Below, piece by piece: positions 1 through 12,648 of a DNA stretch of 64,000 bases; the stretch's first letter is position 1, and each line of letters begins with the position of its first letter. The stretch lies in assembly GCA_037039685.1 (NCBI GenBank), contig JAWNGF010000006.1:2046001-2110000 (forward strand). Direction: 5' to 3'. Position numbers and translations under genes: made by a program. The notes under the pieces are model-generated. The model was not told the origin of the DNA. It saw nothing but the letters and a program-made list of their open reading frames with translations, and made no database searches. Origin of the DNA: Ceratobasidium sp. AG-K (taxonomy: Eukaryota; Basidiomycota; Agaricomycetes; Cantharellales; Ceratobasidiaceae).

Positions 1-271
1 GAAACCAACCAATTCATAAATCAAGGTAAACACATATTGGTAGCTCCCTACAGGCATGTTCCTACTTTGATTCCTTTTACGGAAGAAGTATATCATATTC
101 GGTTCATGACGCGTACAACGTGTGAGGGTGGCTATTACGCTGTTGTTATATGCTGTGTATGCGCTCGCGTTGGATTAGATGATGCGTGCTATCGCGCTCA
201 CCCGTGCCGTTTTTCCGGTTTGGCAGTGACATTGCAAACGTGTATATACAAAAAGTTGACCGTTCTCCCGC

Positions 272-1238
272 TTAGCAAGTGAAAGGACGAGGTCCGGGGA
301 TAGTATACGTGCTCTGACCGCTGTAGAGGTTGTATGTGCTGTAATCGTAATGTAAGCCCACGCCACTACCTCAAACGAGATGCTTTGACTTACATTCCAG
401 CGTCGCTGCTCTTGTATGCGCCTGGAATCGACACAGTCGCAGGTGACTTGGAGCCTCCACCCGTGACGCGAATTTGGGCGCACTCCATGTACTGCAAACC
501 CGTTTAGCCGATCTTCAAACAGTATGATGGGACACTTACGAGCTGAGCACCAGGGTAAGAGCTTGCCGCATGCAACGCGATGAGCTCTCCGCGGAACAAG
601 TAGTCACCAGGGGGGATACAGCTCGGAACAGTTACAGTAAGCTTGCCCCCGTTGGCAATCAAATTGTCCACAGCCCATTTACCGTTGCTCAACCCAGCTT
701 CGTAGATCTTGAACCAACCCGAAGCTGGACGTAAAACACATTAGACGAGTTAGGGTTGAGCGTTCGTACGTACTAGGTGCCGCGGATGTAGCCGCATTAC
801 TAACTTTAGCCATGTAGACCATGATTGGGCCCTTGTGGCTTGCGTCGATGACGTCTGGGATCAGCCAAGTTTCAGCCAACCTTGTTCATGAAACCAAGTC
901 TAAACGAACCGCTGGAGCCCGAAGTGAGGGTGTGTCCCCATCGAAGCGTAACCTGTGCCCCCGCGGGGACGGAGCACACGTTGGGTGACACGGTGTCGAG
1001 CGTGTTGGGACTTCCATTGCAGCTCATAGAAGAGCTCGTCACGTCTGTGATTGGTCCATCGTACGAGGGCAGACGCATGCAGTTGTGGTTACCCTGAGAG
1101 ACGCCATTGACGGCTGTAACCCCAGATGAGCGCATATAATCAGTTATCTGATGAGCACTTACAGATTTCTTGGAAAATGGTGTGTGCAGAGGCACATCCG
1201 GCAGCGGCAAAGAGGGCGGCAGCAGTGATGAACTTCAT
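272..1238 (-). CDS. AA9 lytic polysaccharide monooxygenase (secreted, no CBM)
   Basis: Copper-dependent enzyme that oxidatively cleaves cellulose or hemicellulose outside the cell. Splicing gives a precursor of about 236 residues. The signal peptide is [18 protein letters not shown], and cleavage leaves the obligatory N-terminal His (HTIFQEI). The second copper ligand lies in [10 protein letters not shown] (about mature residue 82) and the axial Tyr in QLYMECAQI (about 165). The family block [17 protein letters not shown] precedes it, and the protein ends GPRPFTC without a linker or cellulose-binding module. The start is fixed by the signal peptide and His1. The last intron joins SSDAG to ITYNLYSG. 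Introns are about 45-90 nt. Family assignment is sure; C1/C4 regioselectivity cannot be read. Confidence 0.93.
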
Positions 1239-1292
1239 AGCAACTATAGAACCAGAGAATGTCTGGCGGTTTTTGGCCGCACCCCGCCCGCC

Positions 1293-1299
1293 CTTTATA
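1293..1299 (-). promoter_or_regulatory. TATA box of the AA9 gene
   Basis: TATAAAG on the minus strand, about 55 bp before the AA9 start codon. The short distance to the ATG is typical of strongly regulated fungal secreted-enzyme genes. Position and sequence are seen; function is inferred. Confidence 0.5.
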
Positions 1300-2052
1300 C
1301 CTCGCTCGGATCGTCGTCATACAGCGGACTTTTCCCGAGTGATATACGCGCTGGCTCGGCTTGACGTCAAAAAGCAAGATAATCCGACTGTAGCAAATGC
1401 CAAGATCACAATAATAGCCATATCAACCTAAGAAAATGTGGCCATATGCACAAGAACCACGGCACATAGTCCGTCGAAGCGCCCAGAACCACAAGTTGTG
1501 TCGTTCGGTCGGATTAACTTTCTGGTCGACCTCGGAGAGGGGGTCACATGCCGGATTATCATCGTCGACGCGACGCGGAAACGACTCAGAAGTCTATTCA
1601 TGCTCGGTCGAGCTTCGGAGGATCTGCCTCCCCAATAGGACTACTTGGCGATGGCTCTTAGCGCTTGTGACAAACCCGCTCGCATAATCTTCTAGTTCAA
1701 CGCATTGATATTTCGAAAAAGCAACAAAACTAAGTGATATATACAAATGAAGGATATGCATTCACACGCCTGGCTTAATTCCCCAACACCCCACAAAGAC
1801 ATCTTGAGAGGGAAAGAAGCTAGGAACGCTCATCTATGGACAACCTGAACTTTATTTTCCGTTGGGGTGGTTGTGGTGGCTTAGTGCCTCGTCCGCACGC
1901 AGTAAATCGCCTTCGGAGAGGGTGCGGCTTATACCACCACCAGGCGTGCTTGCACCGGACATGACGGATCCAGCTCGGCTGCGAACCTTGAGGACCAATG
2001 GGCTACGAGATATTACATCAGCAGGTTATCCGAAGTTGGAAATGTGCCACAC
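1300..2052. other. Intergenic, no gene seen
   Basis: Upstream region of the AA9 gene and downstream region of glycogen synthase. Short open frames on the plus strand near 1436-1687 and 1862-2065 show no family resemblance, no splice context and no conserved motif. I see no RNA gene or repeat. Confidence 0.5.
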
Positions 2053-4542
2053 TTACAACGGGTAGCTGTCTTCCTCGTCCTCCGGCCTCATACCCGGCCA
2101 GGCCTGACCCTTGTAATCGCTCGTCTGGAGACCCTGCATCTCTTCGGTAAGGGTGCCGATATCTCCCGGGGTCATCGCACCATGACGGAAACGAGGGCTT
2201 CCGGGAACTGAGAACGGCATCTTATTGGTGCCGGATGACAAGTCGTCAAAGTAATCCTCATCGCCAAACGAGTCGGGATATGCGCGGCGCAGGGCAAGTT
2301 GGCGAGCCTTGGAGTATTCGACACCCAAGTTCTTCCAGTCAAGAAGCGGAGACAGGCGCTCGACGCGGTTGCGCTGGTTGATGCGTTGACGGCGGGTCTT
2401 ATTGCAGAAACTCAGCATCTGCTCTGAGAGCTGCTGCACTGAGTCCTCGATCGACTTCATGCGTCGATCTACAATGTAGATACCCTCGTCCTTGATTGGG
2501 AAGTAACATCAGTACAGACTCTAAACTTATCAAACAGTGAGGTCTCACCTCAGGTTTCTCGATGAGGTCTTGCATGAAAGATCCAAACCCAGACAAGTTG
2601 GTCGTGATAGAGGGAATACCCATCTGTGACAGACAACATTCAATATCAAACACAAGAGTATCGGCATGATACTACGTACCACTGTGCACTCGGCAGGCGT
2701 GTATCCCCAAGGCTCGTAGTAGCTGGGGAAGACACCCATGTGACAGCCTCGAACGAACTCCTCATAGTCGAGACCAAGAATAGGGTTGTTCGAATTCAAA
2801 AAGTCGGGGTGGAAAACAATCTTTACCCGGTCGGAGGAGCGGTTGAATAATTGGCAGCGACGGATGTGCATCAAAATCGGGTCAGCGCCGTCATCAGCCA
2901 TGTTGTGGGTTGTGACGGGTGGGAGAGAGTTGCGCTTCAACGCGAACATGCGACGCTTCAGCGCAACCTTGTCTTGATCCGAAAGCAGATCCTCGAATTT
3001 AGGCATCTCTTCGCTGTGCATCGGGTAAGAACACGAAGAGAGGAACAGAGCGCATTTACTTACCCATGATAACGCGCAGCGTGCTCAAAGAGTCGGTTTC
3101 CGATGCGGTTTTGAATCTCAGTAACTGTATCCCGAAGCTGTTTGGTCACAGCCTGGCCCTTCAGTGCTTCAATGGTATATGAATGCGTAGACGCGGGCAT
3201 GATGATAAAGGCAACGACCGTAACCTAATCGGACGCGTAAACATTTCTAGTCGGGTTGCAATGGAATGGCATACTCACATTTGATTTAGCTTCCTGCAGG
3301 CGATAGTTCAGCCGAGCAAGGGATTCGATGAACATATCAACACCCTTGTTCCGATACTCGTATCGGCCCGCAGTAAACATCTAAGTCCAAGTTAATTCCA
3401 TGAAACAATGCTCATCAACCACAACCTACGTAGAGTGTATTGTCGATATCGAAATCGAAATGCCCGTAGAAATGACCGCGCACAAAGTCGTCAATCTTGG
3501 CCTTGCTGCGAGCGTGCATGTTTTGGAACTCATGAAGAGCAGCGAATTTGACAACGTTCAAGCCATTTGGCAATACACCATCTAATCAGCAGTCAAGATG
3601 AAAATCTATTGACAGAAGTTGGTGGAGAAATGCGTACCTGGCTTACGCTTGAGCAGATGCTCTGACTCGTACGCGGTGATATGGCTGACAGTGGTAAACA
3701 CGTCGGCACAATGGGCTGCAGCACGCTCAATACAATAGCTATTTGGAATAGTCGGTTAGGGTATTCTTTTGCCCCGACTTTGAACTTACCGATGGTAGAT
3801 ACCGCGCTTTCCTGCTTCATGGTCACAGTCAAAGTACTGCAGATTATTGTAGAAGTCGACCGATCCAGCGCAGAGATAACGACCGAGAAGCGTCGCGTGG
3901 GTAGTGAAGACGGTGGTGACGTCGATATGGCGCTTGCGGCAGAGGGGAATAGTTACTCCGACTTGCCACTCGTGGAAGTGGGCGACTACCGATGATTTTT
4001 GGTTGCGCGAGACATACTATCACGGGATCAGATTAATTTCGTCAAATTGTATTATTTACGTACCTCGCCCAGGAACCATGCGACCAGGTAGCCAAAGACG
4101 ATCGACTCGTTAGTCTCATGATCGCCTGGCGGAGACGGAATTCCGGCTAGATTCCAGAGATCTCCTTTCCATTCATCAAGGCGACCATATGCGGAACCAG
4201 TATCAAACAATAGGACTTGCGGCGATCCTTCGATGAGCCATCGGCCGTAGAGGCAGTTGATGCCACGATCGCGCATGGACTGGAGAGCACCAATGACGGC
4301 CGGATCCTTGGGCTCTTGCTGCTCAACCTCCATGGGAGCCGACTTGTAGGATAGGGGCCCGATGAGAGTATAGCGGTCACCATACTCCGCGACGGTGACT
4401 GGGACCTTGGTCTTGATGACGGTGTAAATACCACCAACTGCAGGGGGTAAGTATCCGGAGGCAAGGGGGTCGCAGCGCACCAACCTTTGTTGGCGACCTC
4501 CCAGGCGCACTCGAAGAGCTGAGGATTGCGGACGTCGCGCAT
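2053..4542 (-). CDS. GSY1: Glycogen synthase (GT3 family)
   Basis: Transfers glucose from UDP-glucose to glycogen in the cytosol. Exons in order give the N-terminus [30 protein letters not shown], the block [50 protein letters not shown], and the acceptor-side motif [11 protein letters not shown] near the C-terminal catalytic Glu. The Ser/Pro-rich C-terminus with PGSPRFRHG is the usual phosphorylation region and ends EEDSYPL. The start at 4542 is chosen because fungal homologs begin at the same place; an acceptor-like CAG lies 5' of it, so an upstream non-coding exon is possible. The stop TAA overlaps a GTAAGT, so a further 3' exon cannot be excluded. Confidence 0.92.
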
Positions 4543-5782
4543 GTTGTAGACGAGGTTGAGAGGAGAGGAGCTGTTGATGTGACGATTGGTGAGGAGCTGA
4601 ATTTAAGTGGAACTCCAAAGAAGTTTTCTGGGGAGCGGAAAGACCTGAAAGGCAGTGGGTTGATGAGATCGTCGGCTCGGACCGCGTAGGGTGGGGAACG
4701 GAACTTTCACCGGCCAATTCTCCGATGGCTGTGACTGGATGTAGTTTGTTCGTCGTCTCAATGCGCGTCTTCGCTGTCTTAGCCGGCGTTGAGCAGCCCG
4801 GTTCATGATCTTGCGACGTCATTCATCTCTGCCAGGTGCTTACGTGATACAATTCCTAGGATCATATCGGCTTCTCCCGCCCGCCCCGGGGCAAAAAACA
4901 GGAGCAAAGGCCCGATATGGGAGACTTATCGCCATCGTATCTGCCCACAGCCCGCCCCAAGCCACGAGTTGGACACGTTTGTCTTGCGAATTCCACCCGC
5001 AATTTTCTGTCGAGCTCTGGGCTCGTGGGCCACCTCACATCAAAAGCCTAAGTAATCATTGGGGATCCTATATGCGCCTGTTGGTCCCGATGTATCAGAA
5101 GCGATAAAGAAATCATCTGTCTATATCCAGGTACGAAGCTCCTTTTCACTGCGATCGATTTCCCCATTCAGACGTATTTGGGCAGGGACAGACACCCACG
5201 TTGTACGCAACAACGAGGCAAGACGCGATCCATACTTTAAGCTATCGCGTAGAATTCGGTCACGTAGAACTTGCCATTTGGCGAGGGCTAGGGGACGAGT
5301 ATACTCGGATCTTAAATGGCAGAGGGTTAACGGAGATAGTCTGTCCAAATATTCTCATGGATGGGTGGCATGGGCGGCCAACCGAATGGTTGATTCGATG
5401 TGGGGCACCCTTGGAATTCTTCCGCGATCACCAAAACACATACGGCTCCGGCCAATGCTCCGGTATAGGACAGAGCTGGCCACAATCATCGTAAACATGT
5501 TCTAATAGGCTGTATATGACCGGTGCCTTTGTACACTGAATGTTGTACTCGCCAATCGATCTCAGTAACCGAAATACATAGGACTAGCGGCGTGCGATTT
5601 ACTACATTTGTATGTCATGATGGAGGCTAGACCATCGCCATCCGCGGTGTGTCTAAGCGCCAACCCACCAACACACGACCTTGAGGCAACAGCACCTATA
5701 CAACTCCAAAAGGTGGCATGCTAGCTTTGAATTATACCCAGGCAATAATCTTATCCTTACTCTCTAAAGATTATTTATTCTT
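4543..5782. other. Divergent intergenic region, no gene seen
   Basis: Separates the divergent glycogen synthase and MYST genes. Open frames at 4789-5505 overlap in several frames and look random. Part of 4550-4850 is probably glycogen synthase 5' UTR, possibly with an intron. No TATA box, repeat or RNA gene stands out. Confidence 0.45.
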
Positions 5783-8700
5783 ATGGTAGTGAATTCACCT
5801 TGTTGGGTTCTCCGCGATGGTGACCAAGGCAAGACACCTGACACACCGAGGCTTGCACTATCCAACATTATTTTTGGCCTTAGCACTCCGAGCAACCATC
5901 ATCCAACAGCGCGCTTCAGAGTTCTATGTCCACTACGATGGCCGTGACAAGCGTCTCGACGAATGGGTTCCCGCGAACATAGTCCAACTAGTCCAGGATA
6001 CAACCGCTCAAACGCAGGATCTCGATGCAGATGCAAGTCGTGCAAAAAAGCGAAACCGCGTACGTCCCCCTATGTCTTTTCTCATTAACGGGATATCCTC
6101 ATGTATCATGTTAGATTACTGGGCCAAGTCTGGCACACTCTGATGGTGCACCGGTCGCTGACGACGAATCCAACTCGCCGCATCCCTCTGCCCTCGGACC
6201 CTCACTCCACACTCGCGACCAAACTGAAGCGGCACAACAGCATAGTACTCTGACCGCTCAACGTAACTTTGACCGAGTCGCATTCGGCCAATGGTCCATC
6301 AAGACATGGTACTTCTCACCCTATCCGAGCTTTGACGACGAGGCCGACACACAAGTGCGCCCTCGTGCGACCCCCGAAGGCTTGGTCGGAGGTATGGGCT
6401 CGGGGGGGACCCACCCGCACTCATCTGCGCAGACGGCCCTCTTGACTGCAGGCGCCACTCCCGACAATCATACCTCAGCCACCGCAGGAGGCACTGTATT
6501 GGGTGACGCTACGCTGTGGGTATGCGATCGCTGTTTCAAGTACATGCGCGAGGCCACCCACTGGGAACTACATAAGGTGTGTGTGTCTACTTACTGAGAC
6601 GCATGTGTCATGGCGACCTTGTGTTTGGTCATATTTGCATTGGGCGTTCGGCCACGTCCGAGTGAGGCCAAAGGCATGCATTCCTTACATGTTCCACATG
6701 GCAAGAGTGCGGCTGATGATGAGCCGTGGTTTCACCTGATCTGGTCCTACGGGTACCCAGGCGGGCCGAGCGTCTGCTGCGCGCGCGCGTAATACTTGGG
6801 CGGGCGTATTGCGGACACAGATTTGAACTGTGTGCATGGGTTAGCCTCTCACGTTTTCGTCGTGCCTCACATTTTATCCACGTGCTGATACAATATCCAT
6901 CTGCCCACTGCGTACCACTGCCTTCGTTCGCCCTGTGGCAACGTCCTCCTATCCGCTGTTGTGCGTGCTTAGAAGACATGCAAGGTGCGACACCCGCCGG
7001 GTCGGAAGGTCTACCAACGTGGAGCCCATACGATCTGGGAAGTAGACGGTCAAGTTGAGAGGGTACGTATCAGTCATTCATTCATCCACGTCACCAATAT
7101 GCCAGTGGTTGCCTATTTCGCAAGCCCTAGATACCCGTTTGAACTGCCGCTTGTTTGCCCTCATAGTCTATACTCAACCCCGGGCCCGTCCATCCTCACG
7201 CATCACATCACCTCACGATCCAAGTGATCGTACTCGTTTGGCCACCGCCGCCGATCGTTCTTCTCTCTGCATTTGATGCATCTTTTAATTTCGTCCTCCG
7301 CTCCATTGAGAGATCATGCGTTTTTGGCCACGCTTCTTGCTAATTACTCCTCGTTTCGGCTGCCTAATCGCTAATTACTGTTTCTGACGTTTTTTGATAG
7401 CTGTACTGCCAAAATCTGTCGTTGTTTGGGAAATTGTTCATCGATGTGAAAACTTTATTCTTTGACACTGAGCATTGTAAGTTTGCACTCCACGCAACGT
7501 CTCATGTTTGGTCTCGGGCTCTCGTTGGAGTTCTACTGCTCCATGATGGAAAAACTTGTAGCGGGGGCGCGCTTACATGGGGTGTTCCTCCGGAGTAGTT
7601 GATTCTCCGTCGCGTTTCTGCTCCCATGCTCGGTTGCGAACTCGCTGATCATCTGCGCAGTCATGTTCTACATACTTACCGACGCCGATGCACATCGCGA
7701 CCATTTCCTGGCGTATTTTTCGCAGGAAAAAGTCAGTTACGACGATTATAATCTCGCATGCATTGTCACGATACCCCCATATCAGAAGCACGGCTATGGG
7801 ATGCTCCTCATAGAGTTCAGTAAGTTGCTTTCCATCCTGCAACCTCTTGCCGTGTGTTTTCGGTTGTTCCGTATGTTGGGGAGATCCTCGCAACTCGCTC
7901 AAGCTTCAATCCTCGCTCCACCACATGCATATGCCCCCTATCCTTTCTTTTGTTTTCCCCATGCAATCAACCTCCGGATCCCTTCGATTTGTTGGATCAC
8001 GCAGCTCCTTGTCACATGTCAGACCGGCAGCCACTCGCCCAACGCCTAATTCTTACGAGCCTCTCGCAAATCCGGCTCATCTGTCCTACTGTTCAACTGT
8101 ATTGAAACTTGCAATTACAGGCTACGAGCTCTCGAGGCGCGTAGGAAAGCTGGGTACGCCCGAGAGGCCGCTCTCTGACTTGGGGTTAAGATCCTATGTC
8201 TCCTTCTGGATTGCTGTTTTGGTTCGATTCTTCAGAACAATCACCCCGTTAGATGAGCACGCGAATTCGGGGTCCGTAGATGCGAGCCTGGTCACCCGAT
8301 CGGACCACCCTGCAATCGGCGAAGCTGACTCGAACCCCCTTTCCTCGAACGGCGCTCCGCTAGATCAGCAATTCGAACAGCATTCGAGGCGAGGCTCCAC
8401 TACTGAGTGTATCCCCCAAGGCACCTCACTTGGTAAGTTTGCCCCGATGGCCCAGTTAGGCTTTGTAGTCTGTCGACAGAGTCTAGAGCGCTAACGGAAT
8501 TCGCATTCCCAGTTGACAGCTTTGGCGAAATTTCCTATCACATAGGCGGGGCTGGGCCCAGACATCGTACGGTTCGATGCGGTCTAGAAGATATTGCTAA
8601 TGCTACACACTTGCGCCCGGACGACATCGCCCTGGCACTAAGAGAAGCGGGACTGCTGACCAAACGGCGCAGCCTGCATCCCATCCCCGATCACTCATCT

Positions 8701-8880
8701 ATCCCCTTAGATGCTAGTAGACTTCCGGGGACAGATAGCGCCATGAATGGAGTGCATGACGGCAAATCACTGCACCAGAACGAGACGGAGATCATCATCA
8801 CCAGGGAGATGGTAGAGGCAGTGGCCCGCGAACGCCGAGTCAAGCCAGCTTACTTGGACCAAGCCTATGTGTTACTTTGA
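5783..8880 (+). CDS. MYST-family histone acetyltransferase (Esa1/KAT5-KAT8 type)
   Basis: Acetyl-CoA-dependent lysine acetyltransferase of chromatin. The order is a Tudor-knot/chromo domain ([20 protein letters not shown]), a MYST entry block ([20 protein letters not shown]), a C2HC zinc finger ([11 protein letters not shown]...H...CKVRHPPG), then the catalytic core with the conserved Cys in [12 protein letters not shown], the acetyl-CoA loop QKHGYG and the catalytic Glu in [10 protein letters not shown]. It ends [13 protein letters not shown]. The start gives [12 protein letters not shown] and a 37-nt first exon spliced to 5884. A long polar insert follows the SFW block (about 8210-8430), unusual for Esa1. 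Core residues are intact. Whether it is the NuA4 catalytic subunit or a second MYST enzyme is open. Confidence 0.9.
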
Positions 8881-9600
8881 CGTTTTTTTCACTTATTCTC
8901 GCCAGGGAATTGCGTTATTATTCGTGCTATCTCTGACTGATTGAATGCATATACCGGCTCGTATGCCGAAAGCCGTGATTGATGAGAACTTTCGTCAGTT
9001 CGTACGCATATATTGCCAATAATCTGAACCCGGCTCTTAGTCCCGGTGTCCCCCTATGCATGAGCATCTGCGGCCCCGGTACCGAGAATTTAACGTTTAT
9101 TATATAACGATGGGGGCCACAAGGAGACTTATTGGGAATTGAACATTGACGCGCTCCTAATGTGATTTTCATAGGGATCTCTGGGTATAAATTGTGGGGG
9201 ATGCCCGATTCAAGCACATGGACAACGTCAGGCAGGCACTCGCTATTGCTCTGAACCTACGGAGGACCTGAAGCACCGAAAAAACCCGCACGAAAAACCC
9301 GCACGGACGTGGCCCGTATATCCCCCACGTGGGGTTTCAGAGCAGTTGTCTCGCTTTTGGCAAGATTGCCCCGACTGTAGCAGGAGCCGTATGATTCGGT
9401 AAGGTCACTACACGGTCCCCTGGCCTGACATGAGTTAGTCCGCCCTTATAAAAGCCCACACAAGGGCTGATAATGGCAACCCACTCAACGCCCTCTAATA
9501 ACCGAAGGTCCTCCTTGCACTATTTAGATACCAAAGCTCCTTATACTACCTCTTTTCTCTCGTTTCCCCGCCAGTGCCCTGCTCGGGCCCATTTTGTACA
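8881..9600. other. Intergenic with TATA box and a 13-bp tandem repeat
   Basis: Promoter region of the next gene. Two head-to-tail copies of AAAAACCCGCACG occupy 9280-9305. No gene or RNA is seen. Confidence 0.5.
9447..9454 (+). promoter_or_regulatory. TATA box before the Q/Y-rich gene
   Basis: TATAAAAG about 150 bp upstream of the start codon at 9601. A close consensus match, but not tested. Confidence 0.45.
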
Positions 9601-10737
9601 ATGTCGGCCCAACCGCGAGACTTCCGACGTATGCTCTATAGGCTCGACAGGGCCACCAAGTATGAGTCTATTCCTGCTCTCGTCCAACATATGATGGAAG
9701 AGACAGTGATTGACGGTATACTTGAACTTCGAATGATCACCTCGAGCACAGGGCCATCGGCCGAGCAGCCTACTCAAATGCGTCTACCTTCAACTTTCAT
9801 CTCATTCCGACGTGAGGGGCGAGAGGTCAATGCAGTCGCCCTTTACGGTCCACGTTCTTCACGAACCCCTCCCTCTACATCTTCAGGACGCCCAGCTCCG
9901 TCTAATCCTCGTTCTAACCCCCTGAGCGACTTTACGCTCGAGGTCAAGAAAAGATATGCACCCCGGACTACGCTTGTCTGGGTATTCTCTCCTCTTGTAC
10001 AACGTCTACTCAATGAAGGGGCATCGACTGTGCTGTTCGAATGCCGAAGTTACCTTGCCGGCTCTGATGTTGCTCGGGAAGTGAGAGCTGCCGATGCGGC
10101 TGCCGCAGTCACTGCAGCGGCGGAGCGCGAGGCCCAATATCATCAGCCACAGCAGCCTTACTCGTATCAAGTTCAGGGCACCGCTATGTACGACCCCAGC
10201 ACCTACCAGTGGCAGCAGGACGCCTACGCGCAACAGGCTGGGTATGGTGCTCATGCTAATGTGGTAGCTCCGTCAGCATGGAATCCGAACGCGACGTACC
10301 AACTCACGGATGCTACATACCTTGGAGGATATGGGGCTCCTAGCGTGCCTAATGAGCAATACTACGCGCCCTCAAACTCTTACGATCCATCCTCCGTGTC
10401 TCCAGCTTATCCTCAACAGCGACCGTCTACTCCACGATCTACCGGTCAGGCGCGTTCTGGAACCCAGCGATCGGTACCTTCTCCTCCAAGGGTTGAAAAG
10501 GATGAGGATACTGCGATCGAGTTGTTGAACAGACGAGCGCCGTTTAAGCGGATGCTGGGTTACGCTGGGAAACAATACGATGGCTCTGTGGCCGTGTATG
10601 AGCTCGCAGACGAAGTCGCAGCAGTTGCCTTCACCGACGGTGTGTCTGGGATTGGAATGGCGGGCCTAGAGGCCATGGGCACTATCGGCCGAGGAAGTGG
10701 AAGGCCGACCTCCCCTCCAGCCGCAAGGAGGCTATAA
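9601..10737 (+). CDS. Single-exon protein with Q/Y-rich low-complexity region, unknown function
   Basis: An uninterrupted frame of 378 codons, notable because almost every neighbour is split by introns. The N-terminal part (about residues 1-150) looks folded, with segments such as FRRMLYRLDRATKYESIPAL and TTLVWVFSPLVQRLLNEG. An Ala-rich helix (VREADAAAAV-like) follows, then a disordered stretch (about 185-300) rich in Gln, Tyr, Pro, Ser and Asn with repeated YQ, QQ and YAQQ units, resembling prion-like or condensate-forming tails. A short conserved-looking block (ELLNRRAPFKRMLGYAGKQYDG) and a Gly-rich C-terminus close it. I do not recognise the family. The ATG at 9601 is the first good start. 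Confidence 0.75.
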   Translation: MSAQPRDFRRMLYRLDRATKYESIPALVQHMMEETVIDGILELRMITSSTGPSAEQPTQMRLPSTFISFRREGREVNAVALYGPRSSRTPPSTSSGRPAPSNPRSNPLSDFTLEVKKRYAPRTTLVWVFSPLVQRLLNEGASTVLFECRSYLAGSDVAREVRAADAAAAVTAAAEREAQYHQPQQPYSYQVQGTAMYDPSTYQWQQDAYAQQAGYGAHANVVAPSAWNPNATYQLTDATYLGGYGAPSVPNEQYYAPSNSYDPSSVSPAYPQQRPSTPRSTGQARSGTQRSVPSPPRVEKDEDTAIELLNRRAPFKRMLGYAGKQYDGSVAVYELADEVAAVAFTDGVSGIGMAGLEAMGTIGRGSGRPTSPPAARRL

Positions 10738-11547
10738 ACATTATCGACCCCTAGTATTTTGCCTCGGCTTGACCGATGGGCCCATTTTGCCGCTTGTATT
10801 GTTTAGTGTATGTCATGACCTCATCTCATGTGTAGCTTTTCGACTTTTACGCCTTCAATGTCGTAACCTATATTCATCGTCTCACACCGGCCAGTTTCGC
10901 GCAGCGCGCTTCCATGATTGAAGTGTATATGCTTTGCGAAACATGTATTTTTTTTCATCTCATGTACAAGATCAGCCATTCACTAGATAATCATCACCAT
11001 TTCATGTTACCATTCTCGCGACCGTTAGAGAGACGCATCATCACGCCTATCATTCAATTTCAAACATTTCTCTCAGACTTCTTCTGCCAAAGCAAGATTG
11101 TTTGGCTCGAAAGGCACGTATACTATGCGAAAAAGCGCCGAGAGCCGGGGCGAGACCCCAAAGAACCGCATATAGCCGTATCAATCCCCGTCAGAATTTT
11201 TGACGTTGGGTCTCGTTTCCTTCAAATGGCGATAGTGCCCCTGGAGCGCTCGGTTCACCTATTTCGACAGTTGGCTGAATTCTCGGGCTGACAATCGTAA
11301 CTGCTAAGATTTTAGGGGAGGAATCCGATTATAATTTTCCTCCTACCAATTTCTGAATAGTTTGGGTGGACGTTTTGTTATGATATAGTCGCTAGCATAC
11401 AGTCTAGATGAGGACCGGAATCGGCGCTAATTGACCAGGTTGAAGAAGCACACGTGATACCGTATCGCGTAATCAGAACCAAACAGATCACACTTGCGTA
11501 CGCGCTCGACACGCTTACTCTTCAGCCTCATCCGTTTGCCCAGCAAG
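10738..11547. other. Intergenic, no gene seen
   Basis: 3' region of the Q/Y-rich gene and promoter of the proteasome gene. A 125-codon open frame at 10914-11291 has an unstructured, His/Phe-rich composition and no motif, so I do not call it. Confidence 0.45.
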
Positions 11548-12648
11548 ATGGCAGATGTATACTCGAAAGTAGGGTTTGACTTTTCAAACTCGGCAAGGTG
11601 GGAAACTACCGCACGGCTCTATCGGTTCCAACTAACGTGCACTTAGGAATGAGTTTCTCTCTGGGAAAGGCATTAAGATGCCCAAGGCAACCTCAACTGG
11701 AACGACCATTGTTGGCTGTTTGTTCAAAGACGGAATTGTTCTCGGTGCAGACACTCGAGCCACCGAGGGCGATATTGTGGCAGATAAGAATTGTGAAAAG
11801 GTGCGAAGTCTCCTAACATGTAGATGATGGAAAAAGTCTTAATAGATTCTTTATCGGCGTTGTTGATAACAGATCCATTATATTGCTTCCCATATTCGCT
11901 GCTGTGGTGCCGGAACAGCAGCAGATACCGAGTTTACTACCGCATTAATCTCGTCAAATATTGAGCTTCACCAATTGAGCACGGGGCGCCCGGCTCGAGT
12001 CGTTACCGCGATGACGATGTTGAAGCAGATGCTCTTCCGGTATGCAAATTACATATTTATAGAAAAACGTCTCCTATGACGATACGCAGATACCAAGGGC
12101 ATATAGGCGCGGCACTGGTCCTTGGAGGCGTTGACTCTACTGGTCCCCACCTCTTTACGGTAGCCCCTCACGGCTCAACGGACAAGCTCCCTTATGTCAC
12201 CATGGGCTCTGGGAGCTTGGCAGCCATGGCAGTATTTGAGAGCCAGTGGAAGGCCGGCTTAGAGGTATGTTGATGTGGCTAAGCTTGATGGCCAATTGTT
12301 GGACTCACTCACCTCGCCCCATACCTAGCGACAAGAAGCCATCGACCTTGTGTCAGCTGCCATTTCCGCGGGTATCTTCAACGATCTGGGATCGGGCTCC
12401 AACGTCGACGTTTGTGTGATTACCGAAAGTAATACGGATATGCTTCGAAATTACCGGACAGACAACGTACGAGCAACTAAAGAGAATACGTATGTCATAT
12501 CGCATTACATGCTGAGCTGAACTAATATATGAATATTAGTTACAAGTTCAAGCGCGGGACCACGGCATGGAAGCACGAAGATATACGATCTTTGGTTGTT
12601 GACGAGGTTGTTCGACCAGTTGGAGGAGATGCTATGGATATATCATGA
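11548..12648 (+). CDS. PUP1: 20S proteasome subunit beta-2 (trypsin-like)
   Basis: Catalytic beta subunit of the 20S core. Exons give [17 protein letters not shown], then [18 protein letters not shown] and the processing site before Thr1 ([11 protein letters not shown]). Downstream are [75 protein letters not shown], and the C-terminal region [14 protein letters not shown] and [10 protein letters not shown]. Thr1, the Asp in GADTR and the Lys in VADKNC are all present, so the subunit should be active after propeptide removal. It ends GDAMDIS. At least four short introns. Gene identity is very secure. Confidence 0.95.

Noticed and set aside
10914..11291. 125-codon open frame
   Set aside because: His/Phe-rich low-information sequence in an intergenic region with no homology signal.
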